Below, one piece after another: positions 1 to 8,083 of a stretch of 64,000 nucleotides of DNA. The notes under the pieces are model-generated. The model worked only from the letters and a program-made list of their open reading frames with translations. It did not search any database and had not been told where the DNA came from. The translations under genes and the position numbers were made by a program. The number at the start of each line of letters is the position of its first letter. Positions within the stretch are counted from its first letter, which is position 1. The DNA lies in NCBI RefSeq assembly GCF_019426345.1, contig NZ_JAHLLW010000005.1, positions 62,001-126,000 on the forward strand, written 5' to 3'. The stretch comes from Marinomonas lutimaris (GTDB taxonomy: Bacteria > Pseudomonadota > Gammaproteobacteria > Pseudomonadales > Marinomonadaceae).

Positions 1-347
1 CTGTAGCAAGGCATAAGGTGCTTAATAAATCATTTGCCATACCTTGAGCATAGCGAGCCATGAAGTCAGCAGAAGCGGGCGCTATCAGGATTAAGTCAGC
101 CCATTTTGCTAATTCTATATGTCCCATTCCCGCTTCGGCATTTGGGTCTAATAAAGTGCTGCGAACAGGGTGACCTGAAATGGCTTGCAAGGTCATCTCA
201 GTAACAAAGGCTTTTGCACCTTCTGTTAAAACGACTTGAACCTCTGCGCCAGCTTTGGTTAGTAAGCGAATTAATTCGATGCTTTTATAAGCTGCGATGC
301 CACCAGTAATGCCTAATAGAATGCGTTTTTGAGCGAGATTTGACATA
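1..347 (-). CDS. coaBC: CoaBC (Dfp), phosphopantothenoylcysteine synthetase/decarboxylase, N-terminal part
   Basis: Bifunctional coenzyme A biosynthesis enzyme: the N-terminal flavoprotein domain decarboxylates phosphopantothenoylcysteine and the C-terminal domain, outside this window, makes it. Only the first ~115 residues are present; the gene runs off the left edge. The start is ATG at 345-347 and the protein opens with the family's flavoprotein fold ([18 protein letters not shown] near residue 10). The Asn-containing HxxN/[12 protein letters not shown] segment typical of CoaC follows around residues 88-100 ([20 protein letters not shown]). It is divergent from radC, which is the usual arrangement (coaBC/radC/rpmBG) in gammaproteobacteria. 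Identification is firm although partial. Confidence 0.93.
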
Positions 348-449
348 AAAAACTTCTCAATTCGTGCTGTGGTCGATAAAGTGAGTAATAGGCAGGACGC
401 CAGTCTCTTTAAATTGAGAGTAAGATTAACATGGATCAAGGACTAGATC

Positions 450-1124
450 ATGAGTATTAAACATTGGCCCGAACAAGAAAGACCCAGAGAAAAGCTTATT
501 CATCAAGGGGCGAGCGCGCTGAGTGATTCCGAATTGCTGGCGATATTTCTTCGAACTGGGACGCAAGGCATCAGCGCGGTGGAATTGGCTCGACAGGTGT
601 TGTCCCAATTTGGTGGTTTGCGTGCGCTTATGTCGGCCAGTCGCGAAGAATTTTGCCAAGGTTTTGGGCTTGGCGACGCAAAATACACCCAACTACAAGC
701 CGTGCTGGAAATGTCCAAACGTCATCTTCAAGAGCAGCTCATGCGCGAAACTGTGTTTACCAGCGCGGAACACGTCCGAACTTACCTTTCTTCTCAACTA
801 CGCCATTCCCAACGAGAAATATTCGCGGTGCTGTTTTTAGATACTCAGCACAGGTTGATCCGCTATCAAGAACTTTTTATGGGTACCGTAGATGCCGCGG
901 CGGTTTATCCGCGTGAAGTTGTTAAAGCCGCGTTGCAATACAATGCCGCCGCGGTGATCCTCGCCCATAATCACCCAAGCGGTATCGCAGAACCCAGTCA
1001 GGCTGATATCAGTATTACCGAAAAAATTAAGCGCGCGCTGGATCTTGTTGATGTGCGATTGTTGGACCACTTTGTTGTCGGTGATGGCTCTCCTGTATCG
1101 TTAGCGGAGAGGGGATTGGTTTAG
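450..1124 (+). CDS. radC: RadC family JAB-domain protein
   Basis: 224-residue cytosolic protein of the RadC family, close to the usual length. The N-terminal part (about 1-85) is the helix-hairpin-helix-like region, and residues ~100-224 form the JAB/MPN+ metalloprotease-like domain. The metal-binding signature is visible: HNHPSG at residues 173-178 followed by an Asp about ten residues later (SQAD), with a conserved Glu upstream (REVVKAA). The historical DNA-repair role of RadC is disputed and the true substrate is not known. The neighbours coaBC (divergent) and rpmBG-mutM a few kb downstream match the conserved gammaproteobacterial order, here interrupted by hipBA and a regulator, which suggests that those were inserted. 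Confidence 0.93.
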   Translation: MSIKHWPEQERPREKLIHQGASALSDSELLAIFLRTGTQGISAVELARQVLSQFGGLRALMSASREEFCQGFGLGDAKYTQLQAVLEMSKRHLQEQLMRETVFTSAEHVRTYLSSQLRHSQREIFAVLFLDTQHRLIRYQELFMGTVDAAAVYPREVVKAALQYNAAAVILAHNHPSGIAEPSQADISITEKIKRALDLVDVRLLDHFVVGDGSPVSLAERGLV

Positions 1125-1242
1125 AAGCTGTTTTTAAGTCTGATAATAGGAAACTGAGAAGTGGGTTGTGTGCTATTTAATTTTAATTTAGTCTAATTAA
1201 GGTTCTTTTTTAGTTACTTTATTTGTTTTTTAAGAATTTAAA

Positions 1243-1308
1243 GTAACTAATTTAGGACTTAGTGAGGTTTGTATTGATGATCTGTTCGAAAAGTTCTAAA
1301 TTTAGGAC
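1243..1308. promoter_or_regulatory. Probable HipB operator sites upstream of hipBA
   Basis: A near-perfect 16-bp palindrome, GTTCTAAATTTAGGAC, lies at 1293-1308, and its right half with flank (AATTTAGGAC) is repeated exactly 50 bp upstream at 1249-1258. A looser copy (CTAAATTGGAAC) sits immediately before the hipB start at about 1337-1348. HipB antitoxins are known to repress their own operon through spaced palindromes, so operator function is a reasonable inference. No binding data are available. Confidence 0.5.
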
Positions 1309-1354
1309 ATAAAGGTTATTTTAATCTTACAGTGTCACTAAATTGGAACCTTGT

Positions 1355-1681
1355 ATGGCTATCGAAAAATCTGCGGCCGCTCTTTCTGAGGAGCTTGGAG
1401 AGCGTTTAAAGCAAGCTAGGTTGAATCTTAACCTGACTCAGTCCGAGGTCGCGGCACTTGCTGGTGTTGCTCGCAAAACGGTTTTAAATGCCGAAAAAGG
1501 TAAAGTGCAATTAGAAGTGTTTGTGGCAATCATGATTGCATTGAATTTAACGGATCAATTGAATTTATTCCTGCCAAAACAAGAAATATCACCATTGCAA
1601 CTTGCTAAGCTAGAGGGTAAAAAACGGCAGCGAGCGTCAGGAGTGCATCGAGAAAATAATAAAGGGAGATTAGAATGGTAA
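1355..1681 (+). CDS. hipB: HipB-like XRE-family antitoxin
   Basis: Small DNA-binding protein (108 residues from the ATG) with a central Xre/Cro helix-turn-helix: RLKQARLNLNLTQSEVAALA followed by GVARKTVLNAEKG, about residues 16-55. It would neutralise the HipA kinase and repress the operon. I chose ATG at 1355; a TTG four codons upstream (1343) is possible, but GGAA at 1345-1348 is spaced properly only for the ATG. The reading frame overlaps hipA by 7 nt, the typical antitoxin-first, translationally coupled order. The C-terminal tail (about 80-108) is basic and probably flexible. Confidence 0.82.
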   Translation: MAIEKSAAALSEELGERLKQARLNLNLTQSEVAALAGVARKTVLNAEKGKVQLEVFVAIMIALNLTDQLNLFLPKQEISPLQLAKLEGKKRQRASGVHRENNKGRLEW

Positions 1682-2991
1682 TGGAAGTTATTAAGGTCTC
1701 TTATCAAGGTCATGATGTTGGTGCTGTAAGCTTTGATGTCGATAAAGGCATTGGAGCTTTTGAATATACAGCAAGCTTTATAAAAAAAGGGATAGAGCTT
1801 TCCCCCCTTAAAATGCCGTTATCCAGACGGATTTTTAGCTTTCCTGAACTTGATTTTAATACCTTTAAAGGCTTACCAGGCTTAATTGCAGACTCTCTCC
1901 CCGATAATTTTGGTAACTCAGTTCTTAATGCTTGGGTGGCAAGTCAAGGTAAGTCTCCTAATGACATTTCTCCTCTACAACGGCTTCAATACACTGGGAA
2001 AAGAGGTATGGGGGCTCTGGAGTATTCACCCGCTACAAAACTTCGTAGCCTGAATGCATCGCAACAAGTTGAAATTCAATCTCTTGTTTCAATCGCGCAA
2101 GAAATTTTAGACTCTCGTGGTGTATTTGAGGTAGAGCTTAATAAGGATGGACGAGAAGAAAGGGAAGCAATGTTGTCGTTACTCTCTGTTGGTATGAGTG
2201 CTGGCGGAGCAAGGCCTAAGGCTGTATTGGCATTTAATAAAGACTTTACTCAAGTTCGCTCTGGACAAACGACCGTTCCTGAAGGCTTTACTCATTACCT
2301 AATGAAATTTGATGGTGTAAATGAACACAATCAGAACCAAGAGACATTTGGGGATCCCTTAGGTTACGGAGCTATGGAATTTGTTTATTATTTGATGGCC
2401 AAAAGTTGTGGTATTGAAATGATGCCCTGTAGGTTGCTTGAAGAAGGTGGCAGGCGGCACTTTATAACGCAGCGATTTGATCGCGTAAGTAATACCAAAG
2501 TCCATGTCCAGACGCTCAATGGGTTGGCCCATGTTGACTACAATAAACCAGGCTCATTCTCCTATGCAGAAATATTCAGTGTGGCTCGGCAATTAAAGCT
2601 GCCTGCAACTGATGCCCTGCAGATATTAAAGCGTATGGTATTTAATATTATTGCTCGGAATCATGATGATCATGCCAAAAATTTTGCTTTCATTCTGAAA
2701 AATGAGGGTTGGTCTTTAGCCCCTGCCTATGATTTGGCCTATAGCTACAAGCCTGGAAGTAAGTGGGTTAATAGTCATTGGATGAGTTTAAATGGAAAGA
2801 GAGATGGTTTTACGCGAGCGGATTTTTATAGTCTAGAGAAACTCAGCCCCTTATTTGGCAAGAGCAAAATTGACAGCATCATCGATGAAACGATCGAATG
2901 TGTTTCTAGGTGGCCGACTTTAGCCCAAGAGTGGAATGTACCTCGGTCTCTTAGAGAGGAAATCCAATCTAACTTAAGACTTAGCCTTTAG
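1675..2991 (+). CDS. hipA: HipA-family serine/threonine kinase toxin
   Basis: 438-residue HipA toxin, the length expected for the family. HipA kinases phosphorylate glutamyl-tRNA synthetase or related targets and induce dormancy when not bound by HipB. The N-terminal couple_hipA-like region covers about 1-110 and the HipA kinase fold about 150-420. A glycine-rich loop is seen as GGARPK near 177. The catalytic loop has NHDDHAKNF around 329-337, where Asp331 aligns with the catalytic Asp of E. coli HipA, and the metal-binding Asp lies in APAYDLAYS about 20 residues on. All key residues are present, so it should be active. GGGAG at 1664-1668 supports the start at 1675 over the ATG at 1681. It is coupled to hipB by overlap. 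Confidence 0.9.
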   Translation: MVMEVIKVSYQGHDVGAVSFDVDKGIGAFEYTASFIKKGIELSPLKMPLSRRIFSFPELDFNTFKGLPGLIADSLPDNFGNSVLNAWVASQGKSPNDISPLQRLQYTGKRGMGALEYSPATKLRSLNASQQVEIQSLVSIAQEILDSRGVFEVELNKDGREEREAMLSLLSVGMSAGGARPKAVLAFNKDFTQVRSGQTTVPEGFTHYLMKFDGVNEHNQNQETFGDPLGYGAMEFVYYLMAKSCGIEMMPCRLLEEGGRRHFITQRFDRVSNTKVHVQTLNGLAHVDYNKPGSFSYAEIFSVARQLKLPATDALQILKRMVFNIIARNHDDHAKNFAFILKNEGWSLAPAYDLAYSYKPGSKWVNSHWMSLNGKRDGFTRADFYSLEKLSPLFGKSKIDSIIDETIECVSRWPTLAQEWNVPRSLREEIQSNLRLSL

Positions 2992-3118
2992 ATTAATTAT
3001 GTAAGTGGCATGCCGCTACAAACTCGGTTGTTTTTTTGGCAGAGATAGGCTTAAAGTCGTTTTTACTATTTTAAATAAAGTTCGCTTTTTGGTTTGTTAG
3101 TTACAAGAGGACAAGCTT

Positions 3119-3580
3119 TCATAAAAATGGCACTTCTAAGCTCACTTTGACATTTCCCATTACCACATTGGAGTGGAACTTGAGTATGGTTTTATCGTTT
3201 AAAAAGAGTTCTTGAGTGATGATGTCATAGCGTTGCATGCTTTTTGTTGCTATCACCAGAATGAAGTCATTGTCACCGGCAACGTAGTAGGATTGTTGTA
3301 CTTCTGGGTAAGCTAGTGTTTTCTTTTTGAAATTGTCTACAACGGAACTCCCTCCTTGTACTAAGACGACTTCAACAATGACTAATATATGACCGCCTAA
3401 TTCAACTGGGCTTAGTACCGCAATTTCTTTTTCTATTACTCCAGATTGTCTCAGTGCTTTTAATCTTCTTTGTACGGCGGTTGCCGACAGACCTATTAGT
3501 TGGCCCATTTCTTCGGTTGTCCTTCGGGTATTGGATTGCATTAAATTTAACAGCTGATAATCAAAGGAGCCCATGTGCAT
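3119..3580 (-). CDS. Lrp/AsnC family transcriptional regulator
   Basis: 153-residue regulator with the two Lrp/AsnC parts: an N-terminal winged helix-turn-helix (about 5-60; TTEEMGQLIGLSATAVQRRL) and a C-terminal RAM ligand-sensing domain (about 70-150, including YYVAGDNDFILVI). Members sense amino acids and act as dimers or octamers. The gene stands alone and the divergent side is the rpmB promoter, so its target cannot be read from context. Two possible starts, Met1 and Met3, are only 6 nt apart. The opposite strand from 2992 to 3118 contains no recognisable gene. Confidence 0.88.
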   Translation of the reverse strand: MHMGSFDYQLLNLMQSNTRRTTEEMGQLIGLSATAVQRRLKALRQSGVIEKEIAVLSPVELGGHILVIVEVVLVQGGSSVVDNFKKKTLAYPEVQQSYYVAGDNDFILVIATKSMQRYDIITQELFLNDKTILKFHSNVVMGNVKVSLEVPFL

Positions 3581-3848
3581 AAAATCCTCAAAAAAATTAA
3601 AATTACGCAGCTATTAATCTTATTGAGGTAGGTGCTAGTTTCGATAAGGAGCGTCACTATGTTATTTGCTCGATGCTACTAACTGATCATTTTTTAACAA
3701 AAAGAATTGCTCAATGGGTTGGCTTATGGGAAAATGCGCGCCGCTATATCCTCGGTATGGGATTTTTTTGATTCATAAGGAATCATGCTCCGCCTGAGGA
3801 AGTGAAACACTTCCAATAATCTTTCTGGATAGCAAAAGGTATTTAATT

Positions 3849-4085
3849 ATGTCTCGCGTATGTCAAGTTACTGGGAAACGTCCTATTACAGGTAATAACG
3901 TTTCTCACTCAAAACGCCGTACTAAGCGTCGTTTTCTTCCTAACCTTCATTGGCACCGTTTTTGGGTCGAAGGTGAAAACCGCTACATCCGTTTACGTGT
4001 ATCTTCTAAAGGTATGCGTATTATCGATAAAAAAGGTATTGAATCAGTTCTTGCTGAAATTCGTGCCAACGGCGAAAAAGTATAA
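3849..4085 (+). CDS. rpmB: 50S ribosomal protein L28
   Basis: 78-residue L28 of the large ribosomal subunit, full length, beginning [12 protein letters not shown] with the conserved [15 protein letters not shown] stretch at about 16-30. It is strongly basic, and codon use is typical of a highly expressed gene. It forms an operon with rpmG, 11 nt downstream. The 268-nt gap upstream (3581-3848) should hold the ribosomal promoter and leader, but I could not assign -35/-10 boxes with confidence. Confidence 0.97.
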   Translation: MSRVCQVTGKRPITGNNVSHSKRRTKRRFLPNLHWHRFWVEGENRYIRLRVSSKGMRIIDKKGIESVLAEIRANGEKV

Positions 4086-4096
4086 GGATCTGAATC

Positions 4097-4267
4097 ATGG
4101 CTTCTAAAGGCGCTCGCGATCTAATTCGCATGGTATCTTCTGCTGGTACTGGTCACTTTTACACAACTGACAAGAACAAGCGAAATACTCCTGACAAACT
4201 TGAAATGAAAAAGTTTGATCCGGTTGTACGTAAGCACGTTATGTACAAAGAAGCGAAAATTAAATAA
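4097..4267 (+). CDS. rpmG: 50S ribosomal protein L33
   Basis: 56-residue L33, read directly from ATG at 4097 to TAA at 4265-4267. The protein starts [20 protein letters not shown] and ends KEAKIK, matching the family. It lacks the four zinc-binding cysteines, so it is the zinc-independent (C-minus) form. It follows rpmB by 11 nt and a rho-independent terminator lies 21 nt after its stop, defining the two-gene operon. Confidence 0.96.
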   Translation: MASKGARDLIRMVSSAGTGHFYTTDKNKRNTPDKLEMKKFDPVVRKHVMYKEAKIK

Positions 4268-4288
4268 TTTTTGTTTCTTGTCAAAAGG

Positions 4289-4314
4289 AACCGACTCATT
4301 GAGTCGGTTTTTTT
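4289..4314 (+). terminator. Rho-independent terminator of rpmB-rpmG
   Basis: A perfect 10-bp inverted repeat, AACCGACTCA (4289-4298) with TGAGTCGGTT (4300-4309), runs into seven T residues (4308-4314). Confidence 0.9.
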
Positions 4315-4396
4315 GTATCTAGCATATAGTAGTAGAAGCAAGTTGTTCATCTGGTCAGTTTTTTTTGTGTGTATCTAGTCATCATTGAGGTTAACC

Positions 4397-5215
4397 ATGC
4401 CTGAGTTACCAGAAGTAGAAACCACCTTACGTGGCATCGAACCCAAATTAGTTGGGCGCTCTCTCGCTAGGGTCGATATCCGTCAGCCAAAGCTGCGCTG
4501 GTTAATCACGCCTGAGCTAAGCTCAGAAATGCCAGGTGAGGAAATTACTCATCTTTCTCGTCGTGGTAAATACATTGGCATTCATACGTCAAAAGGCACC
4601 CTGATTGTTCATCTTGGTATGTCTGGTAGTTTGTATTTTGTGCCTGCCGAGACGCCGCCGTTGTTTCATGATCATGTGGATTTTTGCTTTGCCGATGATG
4701 ATGTATGGTTGAGATATACGGATCCTCGTCGCTTTGGTGCCATTCTGTGGACAACGGAAGATTGGAACAAGCATGAGCTGATTAAGCACTTAGGCCCAGA
4801 GCCGCTCTCAGAGCTTTTTAATGCTGATATGCTGTACGCGAGAGCGAAGGGGCGAAAAGTACCCATTAAGACCTTTATCATGGACAGTAAGGTGGTTGTG
4901 GGTGTTGGGAATATTTATGCCAATGAAGCGCTATTTAAGGCAGGGATTCGTCCTGATCGTTTGGCTGGCAAGATAAGTAAGGTGCGTTTGGCCCGTTTGG
5001 TTGAGTGCATTAAAGTAGTGCTTGCTGCTGCCATTAAACAGGGCGGAACGACCCTAAAAGACTTTGTTGGCGGTGATGGCAAGCCTGGTTACTTTAAGCA
5101 GGAGTTGGCTGTTTATGGCCGTGCAGATAAAGCTTGTATCATATGCAGTGCGCCGCTTAAAGAAATTCGCCAAGCTCAACGTAGTACGGTTTTCTGTATT
5201 AATTGCCAATCCTGA
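4397..5215 (+). CDS. mutM: Formamidopyrimidine-DNA glycosylase (Fpg/MutM)
   Basis: Base-excision repair enzyme that removes 8-oxoguanine and other oxidised purines and nicks the abasic site. The mature protein must begin with the catalytic Pro, giving PELPEVET, so the start is the ATG at 4397 and not the in-frame TTG at 4385. GAGG at 4387-4390 is correctly spaced. At 272 residues it matches E. coli (269). Visible features: catalytic Pro2/Glu3, the Lys in RRGKYI near 57, the H2TH region with GVGNIYANEALF around 165-180, and a C-terminal zinc finger with Cys pairs CIIC and CINC (about 246-270). Complete and probably active. Confidence 0.96.
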   Translation: MPELPEVETTLRGIEPKLVGRSLARVDIRQPKLRWLITPELSSEMPGEEITHLSRRGKYIGIHTSKGTLIVHLGMSGSLYFVPAETPPLFHDHVDFCFADDDVWLRYTDPRRFGAILWTTEDWNKHELIKHLGPEPLSELFNADMLYARAKGRKVPIKTFIMDSKVVVGVGNIYANEALFKAGIRPDRLAGKISKVRLARLVECIKVVLAAAIKQGGTTLKDFVGGDGKPGYFKQELAVYGRADKACIICSAPLKEIRQAQRSTVFCINCQS

Positions 5216-5373
5216 CCAGTTGTTTAAATTAGGCATAAGAATTGCTAATGACTACTGTTGAATATATCGTCCTTCGGCAAATGACTTTGTGATGGGCAAT
5301 ATAGGTAAAAATGTTGCTTAAATTGTGCAGATTACATTGCGGTATTCTGCTAATGGGTTTATTTTTGACCAGT

Positions 5374-5396
5374 TAGGCAAGGTTAAGAGTTGCCTA
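5374..5396. promoter_or_regulatory. Short inverted repeat in the leader of the nucleoside-uptake operon
   Basis: TAGGCAA (5374-5380) and TTGCCTA (5390-5396) form a perfect 7-bp inverted repeat with a 9-nt spacer, ending 30 nt before the start codon of the binding protein. It could be a repressor site or an mRNA hairpin; no T-run follows and no known riboswitch is recognised. Confidence 0.3.
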
Positions 5397-5426
5397 GATT
5401 AAATTACATACATAAGAGGAATTGGA

Positions 5427-6419
5427 ATGAAAGCTGTCTTTCTTGCGTCCGTCACAGCGTTAGCCATCTCATCAAGCATGGCTCATGCTGCAACAGAACC
5501 TGCAGTTGTTTATGATCAAGCGGGTAAATACGATAAGTCTTTTAACGAAGGCGTTTACAATGGCGTGAAAGAATACACGGCCGAGACAGGCATTCAGGTT
5601 CGAGAATTTGAACCTAAGAACGAAGCTCAGGTAGAGCAAGGTCTACGCCGCCTTGCTAAACGTGGTTATTCTCCTATCGTTACCGTTGGTTTCAACATGA
5701 CTTCTGCGGTTGAGAAAGTCGCGAAAGATTTCCCAGAAATCAACTTCACCATTATTGATGGTGTGATTGATCTTCCAAACGTTCAGTCTGTTGTTTTTAA
5801 AGAGCAAGAAGGTTCTTTCTTAGTTGGCGCTTTGGCTGCAATGGCATCTAAAACCAATACAGTGAGCTTCGTCGGTGGCATGGATATTCCTCTGATTCGT
5901 AAGTTTGCGTGCGGTTATGAACAGGGTGTTAAATATCAGTCTTCTAGTGCCACTGTTTTGCAGAATATGACAGGCTCTACAGGCGCCGCGTTTAATGACC
6001 CAACAAAAGGTTCTGAGTTAGCGAAGAGCCAGTTTTCTAAAGGTTCTGATGTTGTTTTCGCCGCAGCGGGGGGGACAGGTATTGGTGTATACCAAGCGGC
6101 AAAAGATGATGGCAAATTGGCGATTGGTGTAGATTCAAACCAAAACCACATTCAGCCAGGTACAATGCTAACGTCTATGGTTAAACGTGTAGATCAAGCC
6201 GCTTACAAAACTTATAAGGATGCAGCAGCTGGAAATTGGAGACCAGGAATGGTTGTTCTAGGTTTGGCTGAAGGCGGTGTTGATTGGGCGCTAGATGACA
6301 ACAATGCGAGTTTAATTACAGCTGATATGAAAGCAAAAATGAAAGACATTCGCGCAAAGATTGTCAGTGGTGAAATTAAAGTTCACGATTACATGTCAGA
6401 TAACACTTGTAACTACTAA
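5427..6419 (+). CDS. BMP-family (PnrA-like) nucleoside-binding periplasmic protein
   Basis: 330-residue solute-binding protein of the basic membrane protein family, which binds purine or other nucleosides for an ABC importer. An N-terminal signal peptide (about 1-21, ending SSMAHAA) is cleaved after an AxA motif; there is no lipobox Cys, so it is soluble in the periplasm. The family signature follows at once (AGKYDKSFNEGVYNG, about 32-46), then TVGFNMTSAV and the FAAAGGTGIGVYQA segment near 213. Two cysteines, in FACGYEQ and at the C-terminus in DNTCNY, could form a disulfide. It heads the operon with the ATPase and two permeases, separated from them by a terminator that probably allows excess binding protein. 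The final gene, cytidine deaminase, supports a nucleoside substrate. Confidence 0.9.
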   Translation: MKAVFLASVTALAISSSMAHAATEPAVVYDQAGKYDKSFNEGVYNGVKEYTAETGIQVREFEPKNEAQVEQGLRRLAKRGYSPIVTVGFNMTSAVEKVAKDFPEINFTIIDGVIDLPNVQSVVFKEQEGSFLVGALAAMASKTNTVSFVGGMDIPLIRKFACGYEQGVKYQSSSATVLQNMTGSTGAAFNDPTKGSELAKSQFSKGSDVVFAAAGGTGIGVYQAAKDDGKLAIGVDSNQNHIQPGTMLTSMVKRVDQAAYKTYKDAAAGNWRPGMVVLGLAEGGVDWALDDNNASLITADMKAKMKDIRAKIVSGEIKVHDYMSDNTCNY

Positions 6420-6427
6420 GTTGCATC

Positions 6428-6468
6428 AAAAAACAGTTACTTACATAGTGTAGGTAACTGTTTTTTTT
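6428..6468 (+). terminator. Terminator/attenuator between binding protein and ATPase genes
   Basis: ACAGTTAC and TACA pair with TGTA and GTAACTGT around an internal T/G pair (6433-6460), flanked by an A-run before and eight T after (6461-6468). It lies inside the operon, so it probably sets a high ratio of binding protein to membrane components. Confidence 0.85.
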
Positions 6469-6511
6469 GTTCTAGTGTGTTCCATTTTAAGCAGATGAAT
6501 TACTTTTAGAT

Positions 6512-8083
6512 ATGACGAATAAAACAATGCCATACGCAATAGAATTGCGAGACATCAGTAAACGTTTTGGTGCAGTTCAGGCCAACAAAGACATTTGCTT
6601 ACAAGTTCCGGCAGGCACGATTCACGGTATTATTGGTGAAAACGGCGCGGGTAAATCCACTTTGATGAGTATCATTTATGGCTTTTATGAAGCAGATACA
6701 GGTCACATTGAAGTTGATGGTAAGCGCGTTGATATTCGTAGCTCTCAAGATGCTATCAATGCGGGTATAGGCATGGTGCATCAGCATTTTATGCTGGTAG
6801 AAAATTTTAGTGTCCTTGAAAATGTTATTTTAGGTGCAGAAGGTGGCGCGGTACTGAAGAATGGCATCGGTGCGGCGCGAGTAGAATTGCAACGCTTAGC
6901 TCATGAATACAGTTTAGACATTGATGTAGACGCAATCGTAGAGGAACTTCCGGTTGGTTTGCAGCAACGTGTTGAGATCTTAAAAGCTTTATATCGTGGC
7001 GCGCGTATTCTTATTTTAGATGAGCCTACAGGCGTACTGACGCCACAAGAAGCAGATCACCTGTTTCGCATTCTAAAAGCCCTAAAAGATCAGGGCGTTA
7101 CCGTATTGTTAATCACCCACAAATTACGTGAAATCATGGCTTCCACCGATAATGTATCGGTGATGCGCCAAGGAGAAATGGTTGCTCATCGAGAAACCGC
7201 CAATACCAGTAAGGAAGATCTTGCTGAATTAATGGTGGGTAAAAAAGTTCGCTTAACCGTTGATAAAGATGACGCTCAGCCAAGCGAAGTGTTGTTGTCT
7301 GCGCAGAACTTGTCTCAGTTTGACGGCCAAGGCGTTAAGCGCCTAAAAAATGTGAGTTTAGAGCTGCGGGCTGGTGAGATTCTGGGTATTGCTGGCGTGT
7401 CTGGTAATGGGCAGAGTGAGTTGTTGAATGTCTTATCAGGTATTACCCCGATGGACGAAGGCGAGATTCATTTTGCAGGTCAAGTTATCACTGCGAAAGC
7501 ACCAAAAGATGCGGCGCAGATGCGTGATTTGAAAATGGCTCATGTACCTGAAGATCGCCATAAAATGGGCTTAGTAACGGGTTTTGAAGCTTATGAAGCG
7601 GCTGTGTTGGGCTATCATAATTCGCCTGTTTATAACGGCAAAATTCTAATGAATCGCAAGGCCATGCTTGATGAATGTAATGAGCGCATGGCGGCTTGGG
7701 ATGTGCGTCCACCGAATCCTCATCTTAAGACGGCGAATTTTTCTGGTGGTAATCAACAAAAAATTGTTATTGCTCGTGAAGTAGAACAAAACCCTGAAGT
7801 GTTATTGATTGGTCAGCCAACGCGTGGCGTTGACATTGGTGCCATCGAAAACATTCACGAACAAATCGTTAAACTAAGAGACTCAGGTAAAGCCATTTTA
7901 CTTGTGTCCGTTGAATTGGATGAAATTATGGCACTGAGTGATCGCATCATTGTGATGTTTGATGGTGCAGTTGTTGGTGAGCTAGATGCAAAAGATGCCG
8001 ATGAACGAACCCTTGGCCTGATGATGGCTAATGCCTATAACGAAGAGCAAGAAGGCGAAGAATCAGCAGAGGTGTCCGCATGA
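6512..8083 (+). CDS. Nucleoside ABC transporter, double ATP-binding protein
   Basis: 523-residue fused ATPase with two ABC domains, as in sugar and nucleoside (NupA/RbsA-type) importers. Domain 1 (about 6-250) has Walker A GENGAGKST, a relaxed signature LPVGLQQRVEI and Walker B LILDEPTGVLT. Domain 2 (about 265-510) has a degenerate Walker A (GVSGNGQSE, Lys replaced), signature FSGGNQQK and Walker B LLIGQPTRGVDIG. This asymmetry is normal for the family, in which only one site hydrolyses ATP efficiently. The start at 6512 has a weak ribosome site; Met6 at 6527 is an alternative. The stop overlaps the next gene by 4 nt (ATGA). Confidence 0.93.
   Translation: MTNKTMPYAIELRDISKRFGAVQANKDICLQVPAGTIHGIIGENGAGKSTLMSIIYGFYEADTGHIEVDGKRVDIRSSQDAINAGIGMVHQHFMLVENFSVLENVILGAEGGAVLKNGIGAARVELQRLAHEYSLDIDVDAIVEELPVGLQQRVEILKALYRGARILILDEPTGVLTPQEADHLFRILKALKDQGVTVLLITHKLREIMASTDNVSVMRQGEMVAHRETANTSKEDLAELMVGKKVRLTVDKDDAQPSEVLLSAQNLSQFDGQGVKRLKNVSLELRAGEILGIAGVSGNGQSELLNVLSGITPMDEGEIHFAGQVITAKAPKDAAQMRDLKMAHVPEDRHKMGLVTGFEAYEAAVLGYHNSPVYNGKILMNRKAMLDECNERMAAWDVRPPNPHLKTANFSGGNQQKIVIAREVEQNPEVLLIGQPTRGVDIGAIENIHEQIVKLRDSGKAILLVSVELDEIMALSDRIIVMFDGAVVGELDAKDADERTLGLMMANAYNEEQEGEESAEVSA

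Noticed and set aside
4385-4396. Extension of MutM to a TTG start
   Set aside because: Catalysis needs Pro directly after the initiator Met, which only the ATG at 4397 gives.
5216-5426. Purine or other riboswitch before the nucleoside-binding protein gene
   Set aside because: Only a 7-bp inverted repeat is visible; conserved riboswitch core sequences were not recognised.
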